Part shown: positions 23,287 to 34,332 of the stretch, piece after piece
Layout of the letters: each line of letters begins with the position of its first letter
Position numbering within the stretch: position 1 is the first letter of the stretch
Origin: Lithobates sylvaticus
Taxonomy: Eukaryota; Chordata; Amphibia; Anura; Ranidae
Direction: 5' to 3'
Assembly: GCA_028564925.1 (NCBI GenBank)
Contig: CM053033.1
Span: 204,492,607 to 204,556,606, forward strand
DNA: 64,000 nt
Position numbers and translations under genes: made by a program
Notes under the pieces: generated by a model
Told to the model about the DNA's origin: nothing
The model's input: the letters and a program-made list of their open reading frames with translations, nothing else
The model's database searches: none

Positions 23287-25076
23287 GAAGAAGTACACAG
23301 GTAGGCAGTCAGAAGTACACAGGTAGGCAGTCAAAAGTACACATAGGCAGTCAAATATTTACAGGTAGGCTATCAGAAGTACAAAGGTAGGAAGTCAGAA
23401 GTACACAAGGAGGGAGTCAGAAGTACACAGGTAGGCAGTTAGAAGTACACAGGTAGGCAGTCAGAAGTACACAGGTAAGCAGTTAGAAGTTCACAGGTAA
23501 ACAGTTAGAAGTTCTCAGGTAGGCAGTCAGAAGTTCACAGGTAGGTAGGCAGAAGTACACAGGTAGGCAGTCAGAAGTAAACAGGTAGGCAGTCAGAAGT
23601 AAACAGGTAGGCAGTTAGAAGTTCACAGGTAGGCAGTTAGAAGTTCACAGGTAGGCAGTCAGAAGTACACAGGTAAACAGTTAGAACAGGGATCTAAAAC
23701 TGGAGGCCCTCCAGCTGTTGCAAAACTACATGTCCCACAATGCCTGGGGGAGTCGTGCTTGTAACTGTCAGCCTTGCAATGCCTTATGGGACTTGTAGTT
23801 TCGCAACAGCTGGAGGGCCACCAGTTTGAGATCCCTGAGTTAGAAGTTCACAGGTAGGCAGTCAGAAGTACACAGGTAGGCAGTTAGAAATTCCCAGGTA
23901 GGCAGTCAGAAGTACACAGGTAAACAGTTAGAAGTTAACAGGTAGGCAGTCAGAAGTACACAGGTAGGCAGTTAGAAGTACACAGGTAGGCAGAAGTACA
24001 CAGGTAGGCAGTCAGAAGTAAACAGGTAGGCAGTTAGAAGTTCACAGGTAGGCAGTCAGAAGTACACAGGTAGGCAGTCAGAAGTACACAGGTAAACAGT
24101 TAGAAGTTCACAGGTAGGCAGTCAGAAGTACACAGGTAGGCAGAAGTACACAGGTAGGCAGTCAGAAGTAAACAGGTAGATAGTTAGAAGTTCACAGCTA
24201 AACAGTCAGAAGTACACAGGTAGGCAGTTCGAAGTTCACAGGTAGGCAGTCCGAAGTAAACAGGTAGGCAGTTAGAAGTTCACAGGTAGTCAGTCAGAAG
24301 TACACAGGTAGGCAGTCAGAAGTACACAGGTAGGCAGTTAGAAGTACACAGGTAGGCAGTTAGAAGTACACAGGTAGGCAGAAGTACACAGGTAGGCAGT
24401 TAGAAGAACACAGGTAGGCAGAAGTACACCGGTAGGCAGTCAGAAGTAAACAGGTAGGCAGTTAGAAGTTCACAGGTAGGCAGTCAGAAGTACACAGGTA
24501 GGCAGTTCAAAGTTCACAGGTAGGCAGTCAGAAGTACACAGGTAGGCAGTTAGAAGTTCACAGGTAGGCAGTCAGAAGTACACAGGTAGGCAGTTAGAAG
24601 TACACAGGTAGGCAGTTAGAAGTTCACAGGTAGGCAGTCAGAAGTACACAGGTAGGCAGAAGTACACAGGTAGGCAGTTAGAAGTTCACAGGTAGGCAGT
24701 CAGAAGTAAACAGGTAGGCAGTCAGAAATACACAGGTAGGCAGTCAGAAGTACAAAAGGAGGGAGTCAGAAGTACACAGGTAGGCAGTTAGAAGTTTACA
24801 GGTAGGCAGTCAGAAGTACACAGGTAAGCAGTTAGAAGTTCACAGGTAGGCAGTCAGAAGTACACAAGGAGGGAGTCAGAAGTACACAGGTAGGCAGACA
24901 GAAGTACACAGGTAGGCAGGCAAATATTTACAGGTAGGCCATCAGAAGTACAAAGGTAGGCAGTCAGTTCACAGGTAGGCAGTCAGAAGTACACACGTAG
25001 GCAGTTAGAAGTTCACAGGTAGGCAGTCAGTTCACAGGTAGGCAGTCAAATGTTTACAGGTAGGCAGTCAGAAGTG
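23287..25076. repeat. Minisatellite, basic unit about 22 bp (GTACACAGGTAGGCAGTCAGAA)
   Basis: About 80 copies run head to tail over 1.8 kb. Two main variants alternate, GAAGTACACAGGTAGGCAGT and GAAGTTCACAGGTAGGCAGT, with shorter units lacking GTCA and rarer forms (AAGGAGGGAGTC, AGGTAAACAGTTA). Lengths not divisible by three and frequent stops exclude a coding role. Blocks of variants repeat, suggesting unequal exchange. One hAT is inserted at 23687-23837. Confidence 0.97.
23687..23837. mobile_element. Short palindromic hAT MITE inserted in the minisatellite
   Basis: CAGGGATCTAAAACTGGAGG and its mirror ending TTTGAGATCCCTG are flanked by AGTTAGAA (23679-23686, 23838-23845), which is part of a minisatellite unit. 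The insertion therefore came after the array existed and did not stop its spread on either side. Confidence 0.95.
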
Positions 25077-25084
25077 GAAGGTTA

Positions 25085-25720
25085 CCATCCATAGCACATC
25101 CATGGCAAAGCAGTACCAAAAAGTACTAATGTGCAGTCACTACAGAGAAATGGCCGGCTTCCTCTTGGGTTCATACTACTACAGGTGAATGCTCCTAATC
25201 AAAAGCAGTACACAATTATTTATAAAATATATATAAAATTATTTGCAGGATTTATTTTACTGTTTTAAATGTTCACCTTATGTAGGTAAGCAGCTTCCGC
25301 AGAGCCTTATTTGTGTATATTGTATTGGTACATAAAGCTGCATGTCTTATAATAATGTGCTGATGTTGCTGGGCCAGATGCCAGACAGAGAGGAGAGAAT
25401 AGAGAGAGCGAGGGAGGTCTGCAACACACAGCAGAGCAGAACCTGAATCTAAATATATCTGAGAAGAAGCGAGCAGATGTGCTGGGGTCAGCCACACAAG
25501 AAAGTTGTGGGATTTTGTCACACCCCAACACTGCGGCAGACCAGCATTCTTTAAGATAGGTTTCACCAGCATATGATAAATAGGTAAAGTTATTTTCACT
25601 GTGGTGGAAGACATTTAGTAACCTTAAAGTGCAGGAAAAACAGAAAAAAAGGCTTTAGCCACACCAGTTAACAGGCACCTCTATGTGCCTGCATACTGAA
25701 TGGATCCAGTGTATAGTACC
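25085..25720. other. No recognised gene or element
   Basis: Unique-looking sequence after the array. A 113-codon minus-strand frame at 25273-25614 has no recognised motif and is not called. Confidence 0.35.
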
Positions 25721-25724
25721 CTGA

Positions 25725-27010
25725 GACCAGTGCTGGGGCAAGGTAGTCCCGCACACAAAGCTAAAATGCAGAATTGTGCCCTGCTCTTATGCTGCTAATG
25801 CATGTCGGAGATGGACGTACTGCCCCGCCTGCTCTGTTACACCCATTCTCTGCCCCCCTGAATGCTGGTTGCCCATAGTTGGAATGGAGGGTGGTGCACT
25901 GTGCATGCATAGTCATTTGATTTCTTTCTAGTAGCTGGGGTGGGTGGTTTCTCCTGTACATTGTGTTTTTCGAGTTGGCTGTGGGCGGTTGGGGCAAGGA
26001 GGATAGAGAGTGGGCATGTTGAAGCACAGTGTATAAGCAGTGTGTAGACAGGTTGTAAATATGTTGGTTCTAGTGAGTTAGTGGATGGCCCAGGCTGGAG
26101 GAAAGGGTTAAGTCTGTGCAGATCAGTTCCCAGGCTTTTTTTTCCAGCCAGCCTGTCTGTGCTATAAAAAGGGAAAAGGCTGAAGACGAGGGGGGCGCTG
26201 GTCGATGGTTGGTTCGGTTCCTACTCACGACTCGTGGTATCAGTATTGCTGTTCTTTGCAGTCCGCTGAAGGCGGAAGACATCCAAGCCATGGCAAATGC
26301 CAAGATGGACTATCACCTCATGGAGATATCCCCATGACTAAGCTTCGGGGGCGGAATGAAACATGTTGGGGGCGTGGCCTGGTCGGAGTCCAGGCTGAGG
26401 TTGTCACTTCATTCATTGCAGCAGGCCATCATAGATGTGCAACCTCCAGGGTTCACCCTTCCATCCTTGAACCTCATGGAGGTATGCCTGGGCCGCCACA
26501 CTACTGTAGTTAGTTTAGGGACTAAGACGTTGTTCATATTGAACTGTTATGTTGCAATTTGTTAAGTAAAATTACATTAACTATTCCGATCCTGGTCTGA
26601 AGTTATTAAAGGGGTGCATGTTGGTTCTGGCATATCTAAAGGACCAGGGTCTGTAAAGCACGAAAGGCATATGAAGTTGCTAAGAGAAACCAAGAGCAAG
26701 TTCGAGACACCACGTAACCAGTTGTTAGGCATAGTACCTGGTAAGGTGACAGGCCCTCTGGTAGCAAGGGTGTCCTTATCTGACTCCCTCCCTAGCGGTC
26801 GGTATTAAATAGGAACTGGATCCAAACCCATATTACAGAGATCCGTGGCCTGGTCACGAGGTATGGGAAGCAAGGAGTTAACAAGTGCACGCATGAGGTC
26901 TACCCTATGTGCACGGTGGGACTCCATTCTGTTACTGGGAGTGAGGTAACAGAGGTACACTGTACTGGTGGGGTGGGCGCAGGCTCAGCACGTCCCTCCT
27001 AATGCAACAT
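25725..27010 (+). other. TATA-bearing, possibly LTR-like stretch (fossil, tentative)
   Basis: A good TATA box, GCTATAAAAAGGG (26161-26173), lies in a GC-mixed stretch without host-gene frames. Composition and layout resemble a retroelement promoter region, but neither ends nor a target duplication could be fixed, and no internal retroelement protein was seen beside it. It could equally be a cryptic or host promoter. Confidence 0.3.
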
Positions 27011-27021
27011 CTACCAAGTTA

Positions 27022-27383
27022 TGGGCCGTACACACAATAGCATTTTCCGACAACAAATGTGGGATGTGAGCTTGTTGTTGGATAGTCCGACTCTGTGTAT
27101 GCTCCATAGAACATTTGTTGTCGGAATTTCCGGCAACAAATGTTTGAGAGCAGGTGCTCAAATTTTCTGACAACAAGACTTGTTGCCGGAAATTCCGAGC
27201 ATGTGTACACAATTCCGACGCACAAAAGTCCACGCATGTGTTATACGTCACCGCGTTCTTGATGTTCGGAATTCCCGACAACATTTGTGTGACCGTGTGT
27301 ATGCAAGACAATTTCAAGCCAACATCCTTTGGAAAAAAATCCACGGTTTTGTTGTCGGAAAATCCTATCGTGTGTACATAGCC
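27022..27383. mobile_element. Harbinger-like MITE
   Basis: Ends TGGGCCGTACACACAATAGC and ATCGTGTGTACATAGCC are preceded by TTA and followed by TAA. Inner words TTTCCGACAACAAATG and CATTTGTTGTCGGAATTTCC pair. The core is in reverse sense at about 27243 (ACGTCACCGCGTTCTTGATG). It abuts the longer element that begins at 27387, sharing the TAA at 27384-27386. Confidence 0.85.
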
Positions 27384-27893
27384 TAATGCCGCCTACGCAC
27401 GATCAGAATTTCCAACAACAAATGTTCGATGTGACATTGTTGTCGGAAATTCCGACCGTGTGTAGGCTCCATCGGACATTTTTTGTCAGAATTTCAGGAG
27501 GGAAATCCACATTTTGACTTCCAATTTGTGTGCATCTTCAAAATGTGGCTTTCACAGGGGTGACATCACCCCATCTGATGAAGGCCAATATCAACACAGT
27601 TTGGACATACTAATGTCTGATATTGCCTTCACTTTGTCAAAGTTGAACTTTGTAAGGTCCTGAGTTGTGTATGTTTATGGTTTTAAACATGCCTGTTTAA
27701 CCCAAAAAAGGCTATTTGTACTGTCAAACCTAAAGATGTTATACAAGAAATAGAAAAGGTTTTTTCAACAAACCAACATAACGCACATGTGAATGTGCTT
27801 TGAGTAAAATGTTTTCTACTCAACAAAGTGTGGCTTCTTCTTTCAATACTCAATACCAGTTTTTGGAGTCATTTGGTGTTTACAGTGACAATG

Positions 27894-28013
27894 GGGGTTA
27901 TTTACTAAAGGCAAATCCACTTTGCACTACAAGTGCACTTTCAGTGCTGTTTCGGTGCACTGTTTCTGTGCACTTTGTAGTGCAAAGTGGATTTGCCTTT
28001 AGTAAATAACCCC
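27894..28013. mobile_element. Palindromic MITE (GGGGTTATTTACTAAAGGC ends)
   Basis: GGGGTTATTTACTAAAGGC and GCCTTTAGTAAATAACCCC are exact inverted ends. AAATCCACTTTGCACTACAA also has its mirror. The loop contains AGTGCTGTTTCGGTGCACTG. A partial relative lies at about 7778-7870. Confidence 0.85.
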
Positions 28014-28762
28014 TACAGTGCGCTAAAATTTTCCCCCAATCAGGCCAGTTTGGGGACTCAAAACAATTACTTCAAGGAGCTGAAAAGGATGTGTTTTTTT
28101 TATCATTAATGCATTACATACATTAACAACAAAAACATTGTGTGTGTGTAGCAGACCCACAACATAATAGCTGAAGAAGAGATTGTCACCTCATGTATCA
28201 ACTAAATTACGTTTGCACTATTGAAGAAAATGGTCAAAAAAAAGCCCATTGAAGAACCTAGGAGACAGCTAAAAGAAACACAAGCAGTAAATCAAATGAA
28301 ACATTCTTTAATTTTAACCAAAAAAAAAAAAAGGTTTATCAAACATTTGATATCGGCTGACTTAGCTGTTGGGGGGAGGGAGGCTTCCAAATGAGTTTGG
28401 GCCCCCCCCACCAAAAAAAAGCTTCTTGCACTCTGCCTGAATTTAAGGACAACAATAAAATTTTTACACATTTTTGGCGCTGTTTAGGGTAAAACACTAC
28501 TATGGAGTTGACAAAATACATTGTTAAGTGACTAGGCTAGGTGTGTATGGGCCCAGGATAGCATGCTGGGGAGGTTCGTGAAGGTAAATAAGCATGAAGG
28601 ACAAAAAAGGAGCATTAAAAGCTTACAGCATGCATAAGGATAAAGGGGACAGTCACAGCATATTACATTCATAGTAATTAGGGAATAATTAAATAAATAC
28701 AATACATTAGCAAACATTAAAAACATGTACACAAGAATGTGATGTTAAAGGAGAAAACTTAC

Positions 28763-29218
28763 CCTAATATAGTCCTTCTGCAGGACCTGAATGATAGCAG
28801 AACAGGTCTCTGGAATAATGATCCCCAGAACCTGGAAGGAGATGCCAGTCGAGAAATTGATGTCCTGCAGACTTCTCCCTGTCGCCAAGTACCACAGGGT
28901 GGCAACTAGCCTTTGTTCAGGAGTGATGGCTTGCCGCATGCAGGTGTCCTTCTTGGTAATATAAGGGGACAGCAAAGCCAACAGATGGTGAAAAATGGGG
29001 TCCGTCATCCAGAGATAATTCCTGAAATCATCAGGATTATTCTCACGGATCTCCCGCAACAAAAGCATGTGCGAGAATTGGTCGTTCATGAACTTCTCCC
29101 CGCCCTGTTCATGGACTGGGCTTGGGTCAAAGTAAGAACCCCAACACCAAGCACGAACTCTATGACGAGTAGGTAACCGCCTACATGGCTTCAAAACGGT
29201 CGGCTGGTGAGAACGCAC
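28763..29218 (-). pseudogene. PIF/Harbinger transposase, N-terminal exon only
   Basis: The minus-strand frame encodes about 152 residues. It includes DDFRNYLWMTDPIFHHLLAL, ITPEQRLVATLWYLATGRS, LQDINFSTGISFQVLGIIIP and ETCSAIIQVLQKDY, the helix-turn-helix-bearing N-terminal region of HARBI1-type transposases. In this family a DDE nuclease domain follows; it is absent here. The frame ends at a good splice donor on the minus strand (GTAAGT at 28757-28762), so the truncation is probably a lost downstream exon rather than a stop. No sequence between 27500 and 28750 resembles the catalytic part. The frame itself is uninterrupted, implying fairly recent decay. Confidence 0.88.
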
Positions 29219-29400
29219 TGAAAATCATAAAGAACTTGAAAAGAACGAGCTGAAAATCAGAAACGCGCGGACAAGAACGGACTGAAAATCAGATGCGTAC
29301 TAGAAATAGCACGCACTGAAAACCAGATGCAAACTGACTACACACACTGAAAACCAGATACGAACCCACAAGCACAAACTGAAGAGCAGTAACGATCGGA
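29215..29400. repeat. Degenerate subterminal repeats (ACTGAAAATCAGA)
   Basis: Seven or so diverged units of about 22-35 bp contain CTGAAAATCA or CTGAAAACCAGA, interspersed with GAACG/GCACG words. They sit between the transposase exon and the right end, where DNA transposons often hold transposase-binding repeats. Confidence 0.6.
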
Positions 29401-29728
29401 AAAGCATGAGGCTGAAAAGCGTGAATCGTCTCTCACCAAACTTCTACTAACACGAGATTAGCAGAAGGAGCCCAAAGGGTGGCGCACTGGCTATTGAACG
29501 TCCTTTTTTCTTTCGTCTGTACGCGGCATTACAGTGTGTAGTGGCACGGGACAGCACTTTTTCAGAGGAATTCTGCATTTTTACTGCATACAGTGAAGGC
29601 TCATCTCTGAGTTGGGAAACTGCTTTAATGTTAGATTTTTCACATGACCACAGTCTTTGCCTGGTCCCGGGCATTGATGAGCATGTGTGAGCCAGAAGTT
29701 AGGCTAGCAACTTTAGTCTGTTGTTAGA

Positions 29729-31131
29729 TTAACCACTTGACCTCCATAAGGTTTACCAACCCTTCATGACCAGACTATTTTTTGCTATACGGCACTGCGT
29801 TACTTTAACTGACAATTGTGCAGTCATGCGACTCTCTACCCAAATAAAATTTGTGTCCTTTTTTCCCACAAATAGAGTTTCTTTTGGGGGTATTCGTTCA
29901 CCACAGTTTATTTTTTATTTTTAGCGCTATAAACAATAAAAGACCGACAATTTAGAAAAAAAAAAAAGCAATATTTTTTACTTTCTGCTATAAAACAAAA
30001 AACACATCCAGTAAAAATCGAATTTCTTCATATATTTAGGCCAGTATGTATTCTGCTATATGTTTTTGGTAAAAAAAAAAAATCCCAATAAGCGTGTATT
30101 GATTTGTATTCGCAAACGTTATAGCGTCTACAAACTATGGTTTTTATATTTATGGAATTCTTATTTATTTTTATTTTTTTAATACAAGTAATGGTGGCAA
30201 TCAGTGACTCATAGCGGGACTGTGATATTGCATCAGGCAATCGAACACTAACTGACACTTTTGACACTTTGCGGGAACCAGTGACCCTAATGCCCCATAC
30301 ACACAGTCGGAAAATCCGACCACAAAATCCATCAGATTTTTTCCGACGGATTTAGTCCGACACTGGTGTTGCATACACACGGTCGGACAAAGTTGTCGGA
30401 AAATCTGATCATTCTGAACGTGGTGACGTTTGTTGGCTACGACGGGATTACGTAGAGGCTAGTAGCCAATAGCTTTGGTCTTGTAATGTGATCTGAGCAT
30501 GCGTGGCACTTTGTCCGTCTGAATTCGCTACACACGATCGGAAAAAGTCCGATAGGACTTTGTTGTCGGAAAATTTAAGAGCAGGAGATAAAACTTTGTC
30601 CGTCGGAAAATCCGATGGAAAATGTCCGATGGAGCCTCCACACGGTCGGAATTTCCGACAACATTGTCCGATAGGACATTTTCCTTTGGAAAATCCGACC
30701 GTGTGTATGGGGCTTAATACAGTGATCAGTGCCAAACATATGCACAGTCACTGTACTAATGACACTGGCTGGGAAAGGGGTCAAATATCTAGGGCGATCA
30801 AACGGTTAACTGTGTGCCTAACCAGTGTTTGTGTGTACTGTGTTAGATATTGATTCATCCCTTCCCACCTGTCAGAATGGAGATCTGCCTTGTTTACATA
30901 GACAGATCCCCGTTCTGTGTATTTTACTGACGATTGGCAGGTGCCAGCAGACATCCAGTGCCTGTCACCTGCAGATCGGCTTATGCTGTGAATAATCACA
31001 GCAGAAGCAGCCCACCGGTGGCACGCGTGCCCCCTGCAGGTGGAGGTGCAGAATCCCGTATATACGTAACTCTGCACAGGAGAACAGCCCTGCAGCAGTA
31101 AAACTGCTATGGGCAGTCTTTAAGTGGTTAA
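29729..31131 (+). repeat. TTAACCACTT-family repeat, long copy
   Basis: It begins TTAACCACTTGACCTCC and ends CTTTAAGTGGTTAA, inverted ends of about 10 bp. Landmarks are CCTTCATGACCAGACTATTTTTT, an AT-rich block, CACTGGCTGGG and TTAACTGTGTGCCTAACC. I do not recognise its superfamily. A Harbinger MITE is nested at 30291-30714. Relatives lie at 7516, 33978, 37720, 38930 and 46195. Confidence 0.75.
30291..30714. mobile_element. Harbinger-like MITE nested in a TTAACCACTT repeat
   Basis: TGCCCCATACACACAGTCGG and CCGACCGTGTGTATGGGGCT are flanked by TAA (30288-30290, 30715-30717). Long arms pair through TCCGACAACTTTGTCC-type words. The core variant GAACGTGGTGACGTTTGTTG lies at about 30417. It belongs to the same subfamily as 42783-43206. 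Confidence 0.9.
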
Positions 31132-31569
31132 ATTATTAAAAAAGGGTTTGATCAAGTTTTTTCTTTTTTTAAACTGCTTACAGCTGATCTGCAGAATTGT
31201 CACCCTCAAAAAAACAAAAACAAAAAAAACAGCTAATAAGATGTGTTTCTAGCTCTGCTGAGCAATTCTGAAACTACAGTATCATTGCTCAACAGAGCTG
31301 CTCATCTTTCTAGGCTGAGCGATCCCTATGGGATAGTGAGGTGGGAGTAGGACATACTTCCAGTTCCAAAAGATGGAATACTTAAATAATAAGTTCACTT
31401 TCATTTATCCATGACCAAAGGAGCATCCAACCCTTCATATTTACCTTAACCTCAGAGTTGTAATGTTGACTACCCATGGCCGAAATCGTCTTGCTGATTC
31501 CTACAGACTTCTATGAGTGTCTACAATACATCTTGTGTATTTCTTGTGTATTGTGTACGTCCCTTTATA

Positions 31570-32292
31570 ACCAATGAAACCACAAAGCTCCCGATTCACT
31601 CCCTGGTTATCTCTCGCCTTGACTATTGCAACTCCCTCCTCATTGGCTTACCTTTAAAAAGACTATCCCCCCTTCAGTCCATCATGAATGCTGCTGCCAG
31701 ACTCATCCACCTTACAAACCGCTCAGTGTCTGCTACCCCTCTCTGCCAATCCCTTCATTGGCTGCCACTCACTCAACAAATTAATTTCAAAATACTATCA
31801 ATAAGTTACAAAGCCATCCACAACTCTGCCCTAAGCTACATCACTAGCCTAGTCTCAAAATACCAGCCTAATCGCCCTCTTCGTTCCTCCCAAGACCTTC
31901 TGCTCTCTAGCTCCCTCATAACCTCCTCCCATATTCGCCTCCAGGACTTCTCCCAAGCCTCACCCATCCTCTGGAATTCCCTACCCCAATCTGTCAGACT
32001 GTCTCCAAATTTATCCACTTTTAGGCGATCCCTGAAAACTTTCCTCTTCAGAGAAGCCTATCCTGCCTCCATCTAACAACTGCACTATTTTCTCCATTAG
32101 CTCATCCCCCACAGCTATTACCCTTTTGTATAACCTGACCCTCCCTCCTAGATTGTAAGCTCTAACGAGCAGGGCTCTATGATTCCCCCATGTATTAATT
32201 TGTATTGTAATTGTACTGTCTGCCCCAATGTTGTAAAGCGCTGCGTAAACTGTCGGCGCTATATAAATCCTGTATAATAATAATAATAATAT
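31570..32292 (+). mobile_element. L2-type LINE, 3' end with (TAA)n tail
   Basis: The open frame to 32076 includes SRLDYCNSLLIGLP, MNAAARLIHLTNRS, SLHWLPLTQQINFKIL, SYKAIHNSALSYITSLV and PILWNSLPQSVRLSPNLSTF. This is the post-RT C-terminal part of L2/Maui-type ORF2 proteins. The 3' UTR continues with AGATTGTAAGCTCTAACGAG and AAAGCGCTGCGTAAACTGTC and ends in TAATAATAATAATAAT. It is heavily 5'-truncated; the remaining frame is unbroken for about 165 codons, so the copy is young by the standards of this window. Confidence 0.88.
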
Positions 32293-32299
32293 TTCAGAC

Positions 32300-32690
32300 C
32301 AAGAACTCAACAGCTAGCCTAGCTCAAGTCTAAAATGACAGATTATATGGAACAGTAGGCAATAACCCTTCAAGGTCAGCCATAGAAAGGCAGGTAGTTC
32401 CTTCAAAATGATTGGTGATGAAATACTTGCATGACTTAGTCCAGTGCCGGGACCCATCATAATACTCAGTGGCAGCAGCACACGTGATGAACATCTGATC
32501 CTTCACTCTGCTACTTGGAAGAGTAAAAGACTGAGAGCCACATGGAAAATGTCCCTGTGAGATAATTAGCGTCTCCAACTGCCTGCAGCTCTCCTAATTT
32601 TTTAAAGTGAACCTATGAGGATATAAATACAGTATGGGAGCAGACACTACTGTGCCCAAGGCCAGATTATTTGGAGTCCCAGACCTAGAA
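32300..32690. other. No recognised gene or element
   Basis: Roughly 400 bp of mixed sequence between the LINE tail and the SINE. Minus-strand open frames of about 80 codons have no recognised motif. Confidence 0.35.
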
Positions 32691-32694
32691 TAGG

Positions 32695-33415
32695 CGAAGT
32701 CTGTTTCAGCAAAGCGGTTAGAACATCTGCCTGTTGGCACTAGGGTTGTTGGTTCAAATCCCAACAACAGCATTACCTGCCTGAAGTTTGCATGTTCTTT
32801 CTGTGCCTTTGTGGGTTTCCTACCACACTCCAAAGACATATTGGTAGGTTAATTGGCTCTTGTCTAAAACAAAATTGCCCTAGTATGTATAAATGTGGGT
32901 TAGGGACCTTATGCCCTATACACACGATCAGACTTTCCGACAACAAAACCGTGGGTTTTTGTTCGAAGGATGTTGGCTCAAACTTGTCTTGCATACACAC
33001 GGTCACACAAATGTTGGCCAACAAATACGAACGTGGGAACGTGGTGACGTACAAGACGTATGACAACCTGAGAAAAAGGAAGTTCAATAGCCAGTGCGAC
33101 TCCTTCCGAGCATGCGTGAACTTTTGGGCGTCGGACTTGTGTACACACGATCGGAAATTCCGACAACAACGTTTTGTTTGGAGGAAATTTTGAGAACCTG
33201 CTAGCCAACATATGTTGGCGGAAAGTCCGACAACAAATGTTCGATGGAGCATACACACGGTCAGACTTTCAGCTAACAAGCTCACATCCAACATTTGTTG
33301 TCGGAAAATCCGATCGTGTGTACGAGGCATTAGATTGTAAGCTCCTTGAGAGCAGGAATTGATGCAAATGTATAATATATAGATATGAAAATCTGTGTTA
33401 TATAAGTCTGATCTC
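32695..33415 (+). mobile_element. tRNA-derived SINE interrupted by a MITE
   Basis: The head has a tRNA-like part with a B box in GTTGGTTCAAATCC (about 32750). It is followed by the central block CTACCACACTCCAAAGACAT and ATTGGTAGGTTAATTGGCTC, found in vertebrate V-SINE-like elements. The body is split at GGGACC-TTA by the MITE 32912-33329 and resumes with GATTGTAAGCTCCTTGAGAG, an L2-like tail. The tail therefore suggests L2-driven retroposition. Confidence 0.75.
32912..33329. mobile_element. Harbinger-like MITE inside the SINE
   Basis: TGCCCTATACACACGATCAG and CGATCGTGTGTACGAGGCA are flanked by TTA (32909-32911, 33330-33332). Removing it with one TTA restores GGGACCTTAGATTGTAAG, the normal SINE sequence. 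Core GAACGTGGTGACGTACAAGA lies at about 33039. Confidence 0.92.
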
Positions 33416-33975
33416 TTAATATAGCCTGTTAACTTCTTGTAAGGAGCATTGCTTGCCTATATTGGGCAATTTTTGGCCAAAGTGCAGCCCCAAGTCTCAC
33501 TTCATTCTACGATAATGTCGATATTATCCACTCTATCCATGATCAGCTGTGATGCATGTCACAGCCCTGCTGGATAGACTTGTGAGGGGCATCCTGTATT
33601 TTGGAGGAGGGGATGGGGTCACATAAGGCAACAGGATATGGTCAGTGTAAACATTGGCAGGCGCCTGCACAGGAGAAGTGTTTGTAACCGGTAATTACCC
33701 AGAGACAGGGAGAGGGGTGTTTTGTTATGGCTGGAGATGCTGACTGATTACAGAGAAGGGGTAAGATCACTGCCATCGAAGGAAAATGATTATGCCTTCA
33801 TACTGTAAAGATGGCCATACACCAATCAAATTCCGTTCGAAAATTCATATAGAAATTTCTGAAAAATCGTTCCTCGGAGCTTTCTTTCTTGCCAGTCAAG
33901 TAATTCTGTTCCCACTTTTTTTTTGGTTTGCCCTTAAAATATGGTCCAGACCTGCTATTTCAATGGAATCCAGAG
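33416..33975. other. No recognised gene; possible MITE piece
   Basis: ATGGCCATACACCAATCAAA near 33811 resembles a one-sided MITE end. The rest is unassigned. Confidence 0.35.
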
Positions 33976-34332
33976 CATATTAACCACTTGACCTCCGGAA
34001 GGCTTTACCCCCTTCATGACCGCAGTATTTTTCGCTATTCAGCACCGCGCTACTTAAACTGGCAATTGCGTGGTCATGCAACGCTGTACACGAATTACAT
34101 TTTTATCACACAAATAGAGCTTTCTTTTGGTGGTATTTGATCACCACAGTTTTTTTTTTTTTTTCAATATAAATGAAAAAAGACTGAAAATTTTGAAAAA
34201 ATATAAAAATATTTTCTACTTTCTGTTGTAAAACATATCCGATAAAATAAAAAAATAAAAAGTAAACTCTTTACATAATTTTAGACCAAAATGTATTTTC
34301 CTACATGTCTTTTGTAAAAAAAATCCCAATAA

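Larger units (their letters stand above)
27387..29528. mobile_element. Larger Harbinger-type element (2.1 kb) with transposase remnant
   Basis: The left end TGCCGCCTACGCACGATCAG and right end CGTCTGTACGCGGCA are inverted, with TAA before and TTA after. It holds a minus-strand transposase exon (28763-29218), a palindromic MITE (27894-28013) and a block of subterminal repeats near the right end (29215-29400). The MITEs in this window share its end sequences, so it is the only visible candidate relative of their mobilising source. It lacks the catalytic exon(s) and is itself non-autonomous. Confidence 0.75.

Noticed and set aside
23287-25076. CRISPR array
   Set aside because: Units are contiguous with no unique spacers, the unit is only about 22 bp, and the host is a vertebrate.
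25273-25614. 113-codon minus-strand frame
   Set aside because: No motif, low-complexity neighbourhood and a second overlapping frame in another register.
32695-32760. Functional tRNA gene
   Set aside because: Only B-box and partial arm sequence is present, followed at once by a SINE body; no cloverleaf closes.
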